DNA from: Paenarthrobacter sp. PH39-S1
GTDB lineage: Bacteria; Actinomycetota; Actinomycetes; Actinomycetales; Micrococcaceae
Assembly: GCF_030063245.1 (NCBI RefSeq)
Contig: NZ_JASISR010000001.1
Span: 34,168 to 98,167, forward strand
Direction: 5' to 3'
DNA: 64,000 nucleotides
Each line of letters opens with the position of its first letter. The first letter of the stretch is position 1. Positions 8,714 to 15,910 of the stretch are shown piece by piece. The translations under genes and the position numbers were made by a program. The notes beneath the pieces were generated by a model, which made no database searches, was not told where the DNA came from, and saw nothing but the letters and a program-made list of their open reading frames with translations.

Positions 8714-10362
8714 GGGGCAGCCGCAGCGACGAGGACGATCAGCGCGTGCGCCGCGGGCTCGATCAGATCCAGCAGGAATCGCGGCAAAACCCCGACGACG
8801 ATGGCCAGCACCAGCAGGGGAGCGACCGAGAGCAGCTCGCGCGGGCGCAGATCACCCGGCGTTCCAGCACTCAATAATCCAGCACTCGGCGCGCCAGACT
8901 CCAACTGCTCCGCCGTTGGCTGCCGCACCGGTCCGAAGAACATCTGCGCCAGCATCCGCAGCAGCAGGGCCGCGGTGATCAGGATGCCCAGCAGGGCCAG
9001 CGCAGTGGGAACGGGTGCGGCTTCCAGGCTGCCCGTGAAGATCTGGAACTCCGCGATGAACCCGGAGAGGCCGGGCAGGCCCAGGGAGCCGAAGACGGCG
9101 ACGGCGGTGAGTCCGGCAAACCGGGGGGCGCCGCCGGCGAGGCCTCCGTAGGCGGACATCTCGTAGGTGTGACCGCGTTCAAAGAGCGCCCCTGCCAGCA
9201 GGAACAGTGCCCCGGTCAGAAGTCCGTGGCTGAGCATTTGGGTCACTGCGCCCGTGACGGCAAGGTTGGCGGCGTGGGGATTGCTTCCCGCGGCGAGACC
9301 CGCAGCTCCGAGGCCCAAAATGATGTAACCCATGTGATTCACCGAGGTATAGGCCACCATCCGCTTGAAGTTGGTCTGCGCCATGGCTACCAGCGCGCCG
9401 TAGAGCACGGAGACCAGACCGACGATGACGAAGCCCATGGCGTAGCTGCGCCACGGACCGGGCAGGATGGGCATGGCGATCCGGACGAAGCCGAAAGTCC
9501 CCATTTTGAGCAGCACCCCGGCCAGGATCACCGAGCCCGGCGCCGGGGCGTCCGTGTGCGCCGGCGGCAGCCAAGTATGGAATGGCACGGTGGGGGTCTT
9601 GACGGCCAGTCCGATGCTGATGGCCAGCAGTGCCAGGCCACCCAGCACCGGATCATTCTTCAGTGGATCCTGCCGGATGAGCTCGACGATGTCGAAAGTG
9701 TGCGGATCGCTGGCCAGGTACAGCACGATGAAACCCAGCAGCAGGGCCAGTGAGCCGATGAAGGTGTAGAGGAAGAACTGCAGCGCCGAACGGACGGCAC
9801 TCCCGTGACCCCAGACCGCAATAATGAAGTACATGCCGACGATTGACAGGTCGAAGAAGATGAAGAACAGGATCAGGTCCAGGGAGACGAACAGCCCCAG
9901 GGACACGGTCTGCAGGAACAAGAACAGCGCGGCATGCGCCCGGGGACGGTGCTCCTGGCGCACCGAATAGATGGCGCAGACGAGGAAAAGCAAAGCTGTC
10001 AGGGCGACCAGCGGGAGGGAAAGCCCGTCCACGCCCATGTGATATCCCGACCCCAAGGTGGGCATCCAGGCGAATTTCGTCTCATAGCCGATCGCGCCCG
10101 TCCCGGCACCGGCCTGGACCCCGGCACTCCCACCGCTCCTGCCGCCGCCTGCCGCGTAATCGATCCACAGCGCTACTACTAAACCGAGGTCGACGGCGGC
10201 TGTCGCGATCCAGATCCATCCCACCAGCCGCCGTCGTGCTTCAGGGACCAACAACAGGGCGGCTCCGACCACGACCGGAAGAAACACGATGAAGGAGAGC
10301 ACCGGCAGTTCAGGAAACACGGTCACCTCGGAAAACACGGTCACCTCGGAATACACAGTCAC
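8710..10362 (-). CDS. nuoM: Complex I membrane subunit NuoM-like antiporter-type protein
   Basis: This 550-residue polytopic protein matches NuoM. It has the Lys helix (VKTPTVPFHTWLPPAHTDAP) and the following TM8 Lys segment (VLLKMGTFGFVRI). At the TM5 site where NuoM carries a conserved Glu (FFE), this protein has FFD (Asp171, counting from the GTG), a conservative change in the proton path. The N-terminus is odd: three tandem copies of a six-residue unit (MTVYSE, VTVFSE, VTVFPE) precede the first helix, encoded by an 18-base repeat. The annotated GTG start overlaps the nuoL stop, but GTG codons in the second and third repeats are equally possible starts. The gene is coupled to nuoL upstream and nuoN downstream. 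Confidence 0.93.
   Translation of the reverse strand: MTVYSEVTVFSEVTVFPELPVLSFIVFLPVVVGAALLLVPEARRRLVGWIWIATAAVDLGLVVALWIDYAAGGGRSGGSAGVQAGAGTGAIGYETKFAWMPTLGSGYHMGVDGLSLPLVALTALLFLVCAIYSVRQEHRPRAHAALFLFLQTVSLGLFVSLDLILFFIFFDLSIVGMYFIIAVWGHGSAVRSALQFFLYTFIGSLALLLGFIVLYLASDPHTFDIVELIRQDPLKNDPVLGGLALLAISIGLAVKTPTVPFHTWLPPAHTDAPAPGSVILAGVLLKMGTFGFVRIAMPILPGPWRSYAMGFVIVGLVSVLYGALVAMAQTNFKRMVAYTSVNHMGYIILGLGAAGLAAGSNPHAANLAVTGAVTQMLSHGLLTGALFLLAGALFERGHTYEMSAYGGLAGGAPRFAGLTAVAVFGSLGLPGLSGFIAEFQIFTGSLEAAPVPTALALLGILITAALLLRMLAQMFFGPVRQPTAEQLESGAPSAGLLSAGTPGDLRPRELLSVAPLLVLAIVVGVLPRFLLDLIEPAAHALIVLVAAAAP
10309..10362 (-). repeat. In-frame 18-base tandem repeat at the nuoM start
   Basis: Three copies of a unit close to GTGACCGTGTTTTCCGAG lie in tandem and in frame at the 5' end of nuoM. 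Each copy begins with GTG, so each could initiate translation. The GAGGTGA at each repeat boundary looks like a Shine-Dalgarno core. Confidence 0.8.
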
Positions 10363-12251
10363 CTCATGACGACGAATAGGACGGCAAGGACGGTCATTAC
10401 AATCAGCGCCTGGGCGTAATACTGGTAAATTAGGCCGGTCTGCGGACGGCGGGCGGAGCGCGCCAGCTTCCGCACTACTGAGGTGAGGCCGCCGACGGCG
10501 CCGCTGAGCCGGCGCTCCAGCCGCAGGTCAGTGAGCGTGGCGGCTTTCAAGACAAGCACCGCCGCCGCGTCGACGCTGCGGGCCAGCATCCGGTCGTCGA
10601 ACCGGGCCAGCGAAACCGCGAGCGCCATGGTCGGGCGGGAGATGAGCACGGTCGCGGCGTGTTCCAGGCCGAGCCAGTCACCCGACAGGCCCGTCCCCCC
10701 CGCCGCCGGCACACCCAACAGCGTGCCCTCGCCGGCCAGCCGCCGGGTTTGCTGGCAATAAATCCATACGGTGACGGCGAGGGCCACAAGTCCCGAGACT
10801 GCCAGTTCCCACGGCGCCGGGCCGCCGATATTCGGCAGTCCGAGGAACTCCTGCCACCATTTCCCGATGGACGGCACACCGAAAAGACCAAGTAGCACCG
10901 CTGCTGCGGCGAGGACGGGCATCGGCAGCAGCACGGCGGTGGGGAGGGCACGGCGGCGTTTTCCGGGCGCTGGTTGCGGCTTTGCCCAGACCACGGCCAG
11001 CGCCTTAGCCGCGTAGGCTGCGCTCACGGCGGCGGCGGCAAGCCCGACGACGTAGAGCGCGGGGGATTGCCGCAGAACGCCGGCGAGGACCGCGTCTTTG
11101 GCGGTCCAGATGGATAGCGGCGGCAGGCCGCCCAGCGCGAGGACACCCAGGGTGAAGGTGATTCCAGCGGTCCGGTACCCGCCTACAGAGCCGTGCGTAC
11201 CTCCCCGTGCGACGCCGCGAAGTTCCAGCAGATCCTTGGTTCCCAGGTAACTCAGCCAGGCTCCCGCCACCAGGAAAAGCAGGGATTTGACCGCTGCATG
11301 GGCCACGAACTGGGCGCCGCCGCCGACGACGCTTCCGGCGCCGGCGGCGAGCACGATGAAGCCGATCTGCGAACAGGTGGAGGCGGCCAGCAGCTGTTTG
11401 AGGTCTCGCTGCGCGAAGGCGACGGCGCCCAGCAGCAGCGCGGTCAACGCACCGATCCAGGCCACCGCGGCGCCCAACCATCCGGTGGCGGCCATCCCGG
11501 GTTCGATCCGCAGCAGCAGATACCCGCCGGCGGCAACCATGGTGGCCGAATGCAGCAGAGCTGAAACGGGGGAGGGTCCGGCCATGGCGTGCGAGAGCCA
11601 GAAACTAAAGGGCAGCTGTGCGGACTTCCCCAGGGCGGCCAGGGCCAATCCGGCCAGAGCCACATCCCGCCAGCCGCTCGGCATCCCGGCGAGGGCATCC
11701 AGGCGCAGCCCTGCGGCCCCACCGGCCAGGGCTGCACCCGCGGCCAGATACATCCCCAGATCCGCCGTCCGCGTGGTGATGAACGCCAGGGTTGCGGATT
11801 TGACCCGTCCCGCGTCCGGCCACCAGTATCCGATCAGCGCATAGGAGACGGCCCCCATCACCTCCCAGGAGCCGAGCAGCGTCAAAGTCCCCGTCGACGT
11901 GACCGTGATCAGCATGGCGGCAACGAAAAGCAGCATGAGACCGAAAAACCGTGCCCTCGCCTCCTGCCGCCCGATGTCAGCGCTGGAGAAGACGACGACG
12001 GCCAGAAAGATCGCGGACACCGTCATCACTGCCAGCGCGGCAAGCCCGTCCACGGCCAGCCCGGCCGGGATGCCTTCCAACGCGGGTACTTCGACGGCGG
12101 GGCGCAGCACCGTCGCCGCGACAGCCAGGCCCAGCAGCGCCACGGCCACCGCAACGGCCAGCGGTGCAGCGGCGGCGTTGGCCCGGCGGCCGGACAGCAG
12201 CAGGATTCCTCCGGCCAGCGCCGGAAGAAGAATCAGCAACCACAGGACCAT
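10359..12251 (-). CDS. nuoL: Complex I membrane subunit NuoL-like antiporter-type protein
   Basis: This 630-residue protein matches NuoL, the distal subunit of the complex I membrane arm. TM5 keeps the conserved Glu (LLGSWEVMGAVSYALIGYWW) and TM7 the Lys (LGKSAQLPFSFWLSHAMAGP), followed by PVSALLHSATMVAAGGYLL, a NuoL/MrpA hallmark. Length fits NuoL including the C-terminal lateral-helix region (the last 120 or so residues). ATG at 12251 lies 5 bases after the nuoK stop, and the stop overlaps the nuoM GTG. These residues are compatible with proton or cation translocation. MrpA/D-type antiporters are related, but the A-H-J-K-L-M-N order is that of complex I. Confidence 0.95.
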   Translation of the reverse strand: MVLWLLILLPALAGGILLLSGRRANAAAAPLAVAVAVALLGLAVAATVLRPAVEVPALEGIPAGLAVDGLAALAVMTVSAIFLAVVVFSSADIGRQEARARFFGLMLLFVAAMLITVTSTGTLTLLGSWEVMGAVSYALIGYWWPDAGRVKSATLAFITTRTADLGMYLAAGAALAGGAAGLRLDALAGMPSGWRDVALAGLALAALGKSAQLPFSFWLSHAMAGPSPVSALLHSATMVAAGGYLLLRIEPGMAATGWLGAAVAWIGALTALLLGAVAFAQRDLKQLLAASTCSQIGFIVLAAGAGSVVGGGAQFVAHAAVKSLLFLVAGAWLSYLGTKDLLELRGVARGGTHGSVGGYRTAGITFTLGVLALGGLPPLSIWTAKDAVLAGVLRQSPALYVVGLAAAAVSAAYAAKALAVVWAKPQPAPGKRRRALPTAVLLPMPVLAAAAVLLGLFGVPSIGKWWQEFLGLPNIGGPAPWELAVSGLVALAVTVWIYCQQTRRLAGEGTLLGVPAAGGTGLSGDWLGLEHAATVLISRPTMALAVSLARFDDRMLARSVDAAAVLVLKAATLTDLRLERRLSGAVGGLTSVVRKLARSARRPQTGLIYQYYAQALIVMTVLAVLFVVMR

Positions 12252-12256
12252 ACCCG

Positions 12257-12562
12257 TTATCCCGCCAAATCCGAGGCGGAATCAGCCATGTCCACATCGC
12301 GGGCGCGGAAAATGGCGGTGGTGATGGCAAAGCCCATCGCCATCTCCACCGCCATCACGCTGATCGCCAGCAGGACCAGGACCTGCCCGTCCGGGCGTGC
12401 GTCCGTGGTGAAAAACCAGAAAGCGGCGGCGGCCACGATGATGCCGTTGATGGCCAGCTCCAGGCCCATCAGGATCATCACGATGGACTGCTGGCTCAGC
12501 AACCCGTAGAGCCCCACCGCAAAGAGCGCCGCCGCCAGCAGCAGGAACAGCTGGAGCATCAT
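12257..12562 (-). CDS. nuoK: Complex I membrane subunit NuoK
   Basis: This 101-residue, three-helix protein is homologous to NuoK and MrpC. Both conserved membrane Glu residues are kept (MGLELAINGI and VEMAMGFAI), so the proton path through this subunit looks intact. The length is standard. The ATG overlaps the nuoJ stop (ATGATG arrangement; an ATG one codon later is an alternative start), and the stop lies 5 bases before nuoL. These features place it in one translationally coupled string with J and L. Confidence 0.95.
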   Translation of the reverse strand: MMLQLFLLLAAALFAVGLYGLLSQQSIVMILMGLELAINGIIVAAAAFWFFTTDARPDGQVLVLLAISVMAVEMAMGFAITTAIFRARDVDMADSASDLAG

Positions 12563-13116
12563 TTCCCCAATCCTCCCCGCACCGGATCATCGGGAGTTCG
12601 ACGCCGCAGGTCATCGCCGAACCTGTCATAACGGCCGCGATGCGTGGAGAGCACGACGACGGCGATCATCGTCGCGAACAGTGCCAGACCGATGACGATC
12701 ATCACCAGCATGTGCGGACCCATCAAGTCCATCCCGAGCGCGAGCGTAGGGTCCGACGTCGCCCGACCGCCGGACGGCCACGGGGTGAGGAGGGCGCCGG
12801 CCGCGAGCAAGACGAAGACGACGGCGGCAATGACCAGTGACATGCGGTTGTTATGGACCATTTTCATCGGCATGAGCCCGGCGGGGTTCATCATGTACAT
12901 GACCATGAAGACGGCCATGATCATCATTTCCATCACCATCATCAGTATCACTAGGACCCCGAGGTAAGACAGGCCCAGCAGCAGGATGGGGATTGCCGCG
13001 ACCACGAAGGACGCCAGCAGAGCGAGCGTCGCGCGCGCCATCGAGTCCACCCGGAACACCGCGATGCCCGCCGCCACCGCACCGACGGCGCAGATGAGGA
13101 AAATTACGGTCTGCAT
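12559..13116 (-). CDS. nuoJ: Complex I membrane subunit NuoJ-like, methionine-rich
   Basis: This 185-residue membrane protein sits at the NuoJ position and has its five-helix layout. The third helix and following loop are strikingly Met-rich: about 14 Met in 38 residues from ILMMVMEMM to MKMVHNNRM. Typical NuoJ has only two or three Met here. Start ATG 13116 was chosen because GAGGAGG lies close upstream; a longer frame exists but runs into nuoH. The methionines could be Cu(I) ligands or simply replace Leu/Val in a family-specific helix. The gene is coupled to nuoK by a four-base overlap. Confidence 0.93.
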   Translation of the reverse strand: MQTVIFLICAVGAVAAGIAVFRVDSMARATLALLASFVVAAIPILLLGLSYLGVLVILMMVMEMMIMAVFMVMYMMNPAGLMPMKMVHNNRMSLVIAAVVFVLLAAGALLTPWPSGGRATSDPTLALGMDLMGPHMLVMIVIGLALFATMIAVVVLSTHRGRYDRFGDDLRRRTPDDPVRGGLGK

Positions 13117-13126
13117 CACTGCCTCC

Positions 13127-14065
13127 TCAGATCCATCCGACAAGCACAAAAATCGATACTGCCAGCGCCTGGAGAATCGTCAGCGGCAACAGCACCAGCC
13201 AGCTGATCTCGGTGAAACGCTCCATCCGCACCGCCGGCACCCGGCGGCCGATCCAGACCAGGACTGCCAGAACGGCTACCGTCTTGAACAGGACCCAGGG
13301 CCAGGCTGGCAGCAGCGGGCCCGCACCGCCGCCCAGGAACAGCGGAACGGCCATGGCGGCGCCGGCCGTCAGCAGCAGGTACCTCCCGGCGAGGAGCAGT
13401 AACCTGTCGATTCCGGAGATTCCTGCTGCAGCTCCGCCGGCGATTTCCCTGCCCACCGGCTGATTGAACGGGCCGAAGAAGGCGAACCCCAGCAAGGAGA
13501 GCAGGAAAACCAGGAACGCGGCAGGCATATACACCACGAACCACAGGTGCCCGGGCTGTTCCTGCACGGCGGCAATGTCGCTGACCCGCAGGGATCCGGC
13601 GCCCACGGCCGCCGTGATCAGCGCGAACATATGCGGGAGTTCGTACGCTAACCCTTGTGCCAGGAAACGATTGGCTCCCACTAGGCCCCAGATGGAATTG
13701 GATCCCCATCCCACCATCCATACCGCGGCCCAGGCCAGCACTTCCATCGCATTGAACCAAACCACGCCAACCGACAGATCACTGATGGCGTGCTGTCCCA
13801 GCGGGATCACCAGGACGGCCAGCAGCGCCGCCAGCGGCAGCAGCCAGGTGCCGATCCTGGCGAGCAGGGCGTCCGCGCCGGGGGCGATGCTGCGTTGGCG
13901 GATGAGCAGCCGGGCGGTCTCCCGGCCAGGCCCCGCCAGCGCAGCCACCGGCGAGGTTCCGCTTTCGCGGGCGCTCAGGAACGCTGACCAGGCTGCAGCG
14001 GCGTAGGCCAGGACCCCCAGGAAAACGAAGCCGAGGATGATGTTCCACAGCAGCGCGCTAATCAT
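13127..14065 (-). CDS. nuoH: Complex I membrane subunit NuoH-like
   Basis: This 312-residue polytopic protein matches NuoH (GWGSNSIWGLVGANRFLAQGLAYELPHMFAL corresponds to the family's GWASNNKYALLGALRAAAQxxSYE segment). The most conserved cytoplasmic loop, normally ETNRAPFDLPE followed by ELVAGYHTEYSGM, reads FFGPFNQPVGREIAGG and lacks the Glu/Thr/Asn/Arg cluster that lines the quinone tunnel. This suggests the subunit no longer handles quinone. ATG 14065 overlaps the stop of the upstream gene by 8 bases; an ATG at 14077 is the alternative start. The stop is 10 bases before nuoJ. Confidence 0.92.
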   Translation of the reverse strand: MISALLWNIILGFVFLGVLAYAAAAWSAFLSARESGTSPVAALAGPGRETARLLIRQRSIAPGADALLARIGTWLLPLAALLAVLVIPLGQHAISDLSVGVVWFNAMEVLAWAAVWMVGWGSNSIWGLVGANRFLAQGLAYELPHMFALITAAVGAGSLRVSDIAAVQEQPGHLWFVVYMPAAFLVFLLSLLGFAFFGPFNQPVGREIAGGAAAGISGIDRLLLLAGRYLLLTAGAAMAVPLFLGGGAGPLLPAWPWVLFKTVAVLAVLVWIGRRVPAVRMERFTEISWLVLLPLTILQALAVSIFVLVGWI

Positions 14066-15536
14066 TCGACTGCCCATGAGAATGCACAGGCGTCTGTCCG
14101 GACGGCACCTCAGGGGACAGCGGAGGGGACTGCTCCAGCCCCGCTGCCTGTGCCTGCAGCGCTTCGATGTCGGGATCCAGAGAGGCGACAATCAGACGAA
14201 CCGCCGCCAGTTCCTGACCCGCGAGCAATTGAGGCAAGGCGGTCAACGCCACCCGGGCGGTCGCAGCGCGGCTGGCCAAGAGTGACCCGGGGTCCGGAAC
14301 GGACGTGGACTGACCGGGGTCCGGGGCCCTGCCCAGAGCCAAGACCTCGTCCCCGGCAGCTCCGGATGCGGGATCGAGCACAATGGAAATGTCGTCCATC
14401 CAGCGCAGCACCCTTGCTGTGACGTCGCCGCACAAGCACGACGACACGCCGTTATCGAGGTGCCCGAGACCCGCTATTGACCAGCGCAGCAACCGCGAAC
14501 GCCGCACTGTGCGCAGCCAGCGCCGACATTGGGGATAAAGCGTGTGCCGCCTGGCAGCAGAGTCGGCTCGGGCGGCATCCGTCACGGCAGTGCCGGTCGA
14601 AGCAGTGTCAGTCGAAGAAGAATCTGTCACGGCGGCTTCGAGCAGTCCATCGCGCAACCGCCGTCCCGTGCGGGCAGCGGATTGCCAACCGGCCACGCTC
14701 AAGAACCGCTGCAGCGAATCCGTGGCCGCGGCCGCGCTGACGAGTTCGAGGTGTCCGGTCTGCTCCGACTGCGCGGCCCCACCGAGCAGGTCCGCCCAGA
14801 AGGAGGAGATCGCCCGGCCATCCGTGCCGCCGGCCAGCACGGAGATCTCCGCACATTGGGCAACGTCACCTTGCAGGACCAGCCGGACCACCAGCCCTGC
14901 TGGCCAATCCGGTAGTGCGGGTCCTAGCACCAGATGGAGCTGATCGAGTTTTAACCCGTCGCGGTCAGCCCCGCGGTCCGCCATGGGCCGACCTCCCGGC
15001 AGTTCCATGTCCATATCCATACCGGACATGTTTGATTCTGAGCCGGCTATATCCATGCCGGACATGTCCGAGTCCGAGCCAGTATCCGACGTTGCCGTCT
15101 CGCTGTCTGCGTGTCCGCTCATGGCTGGGCCGCCGCCGTCGTCCTTGTTCATCGGCTCGGCAGCCATCGGAGCGACATCGGGCCGGTCGGCTTCGAGCCG
15201 ACGGAACCCCTCCAGATCCCGGAGCGCCGCGGCGGCCGCGTCCAAGCAGTCGGAGGCGGCTTGCGCGGCAGAGATCACTATCCTGGCCCGGGGTGCTGGC
15301 AGCTGCTCCCAAACCCGCCCGGCCGCCTTGTTGAATTCCGGGCCGCCCTGGCCGCACAGCACGAGCATGTCCGCGTCCGCGGGGCTCAGCGCCTCGGACC
15401 AGCCGCGCTCGCGGACCAATTTTTCGACGGCCAGCCGCACCGACGTGGAACCGGGCGTAGTCATCAGGAAGGGGTGCGGCACGCCGAGGGCGAGCAGCCG
15501 GGCGATCAGCTCCACCGGAAGGCTCCTTCCCGCCAT
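14058..15536 (-). CDS. NuoB/NuoD-like fusion protein, degenerate, with Met-rich linker
   Basis: This 492-residue soluble protein sits where nuoB-nuoC/D normally lie. Residues about 52-93 (SPADADMLVLCGQGG, EFNKAAGRVWEQLPAPRARIVIS) follow the NuoB pattern [37 protein letters not shown], but the four N2 cluster Cys are missing. Residues about 194-236 (LHLVLGPALPDWPAGLVVRLVLQGDVAQ) follow the NuoD start [20 protein letters not shown] with the quinone-site His lost. Residues about 345-383 (LLRWSIAGLGHL then ARVLRWMDDI) resemble the NuoD GVGVIxxxxAxxxGxTGPVLRASGIxxD segment. Between them, residues 139-180 hold Met/Asp/Ser repeats (MSGMD type) like copper-binding loops. The ATG at 15536 overlaps nuoA by 31 bases. 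The B/D assignment is my motif alignment, not a search result. Confidence 0.7.
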   Translation of the reverse strand: MAGRSLPVELIARLLALGVPHPFLMTTPGSTSVRLAVEKLVRERGWSEALSPADADMLVLCGQGGPEFNKAAGRVWEQLPAPRARIVISAAQAASDCLDAAAAALRDLEGFRRLEADRPDVAPMAAEPMNKDDGGGPAMSGHADSETATSDTGSDSDMSGMDIAGSESNMSGMDMDMELPGGRPMADRGADRDGLKLDQLHLVLGPALPDWPAGLVVRLVLQGDVAQCAEISVLAGGTDGRAISSFWADLLGGAAQSEQTGHLELVSAAAATDSLQRFLSVAGWQSAARTGRRLRDGLLEAAVTDSSSTDTASTGTAVTDAARADSAARRHTLYPQCRRWLRTVRRSRLLRWSIAGLGHLDNGVSSCLCGDVTARVLRWMDDISIVLDPASGAAGDEVLALGRAPDPGQSTSVPDPGSLLASRAATARVALTALPQLLAGQELAAVRLIVASLDPDIEALQAQAAGLEQSPPLSPEVPSGQTPVHSHGQSND

Positions 15537-15853
15537 GCATACACAACGGCGGCGAACAGCACGGCGAGAAAAGTGAACATTTCCACGACGGCGCCAGCTC
15601 CCATTCGGCCGACCACCAATACCCATGGATACATGAAAACCATCTCCATATCGAAGGCCAGGAAGAGCACCGCCACCGTGTACCAGCGCACGTGGTACCG
15701 CGATACCGCATGCTCGCTCGGCGTCATGCCGGACAGGAACGGCTCGCGGACCAGAGGTTTGCTGACCACCCGCACGGATGCCGAAATGGCACAGACCGCC
15801 AGGATGACTGCCACGGCTATGGCCAGAGCCATCAGAGCCAGTCCGAATTCCAC
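15506..15853 (-). CDS. nuoA: Complex I membrane subunit NuoA
   Basis: This 115-residue, three-helix protein matches NuoA. The FDMEMVFMYPW segment keeps the Asp/Glu pair of the E-channel entrance. The quinone-side loop reads FLSGMTPSEHA in place of the usual YECG-like motif, so its Cys is absent. Start is GTG 15853 with AGGAGG 10 bases upstream; an ATG between them is out of frame. It is the first nuo gene, 57 bases after the copA stop on the same strand with no visible terminator between, which links the nuo genes to the copper operon. Confidence 0.92.
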   Translation of the reverse strand: MEFGLALMALAIAVAVILAVCAISASVRVVSKPLVREPFLSGMTPSEHAVSRYHVRWYTVAVLFLAFDMEMVFMYPWVLVVGRMGAGAVVEMFTFLAVLFAAVVYAWREGAFRWS

Positions 15854-15910
15854 GTCGTCATCGCCTCCTGAAGATCGGCTGCCGGGGTCCGGGTGCTGCT
15901 CAGACTAGTC

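Noticed and set aside
7205..12251. Assignment of the antiporter-like genes as an Mrp antiporter operon
   Set aside because: nuoA, nuoH and nuoJ homologues are present in complex I order, and no mrpE, F or G genes are seen.
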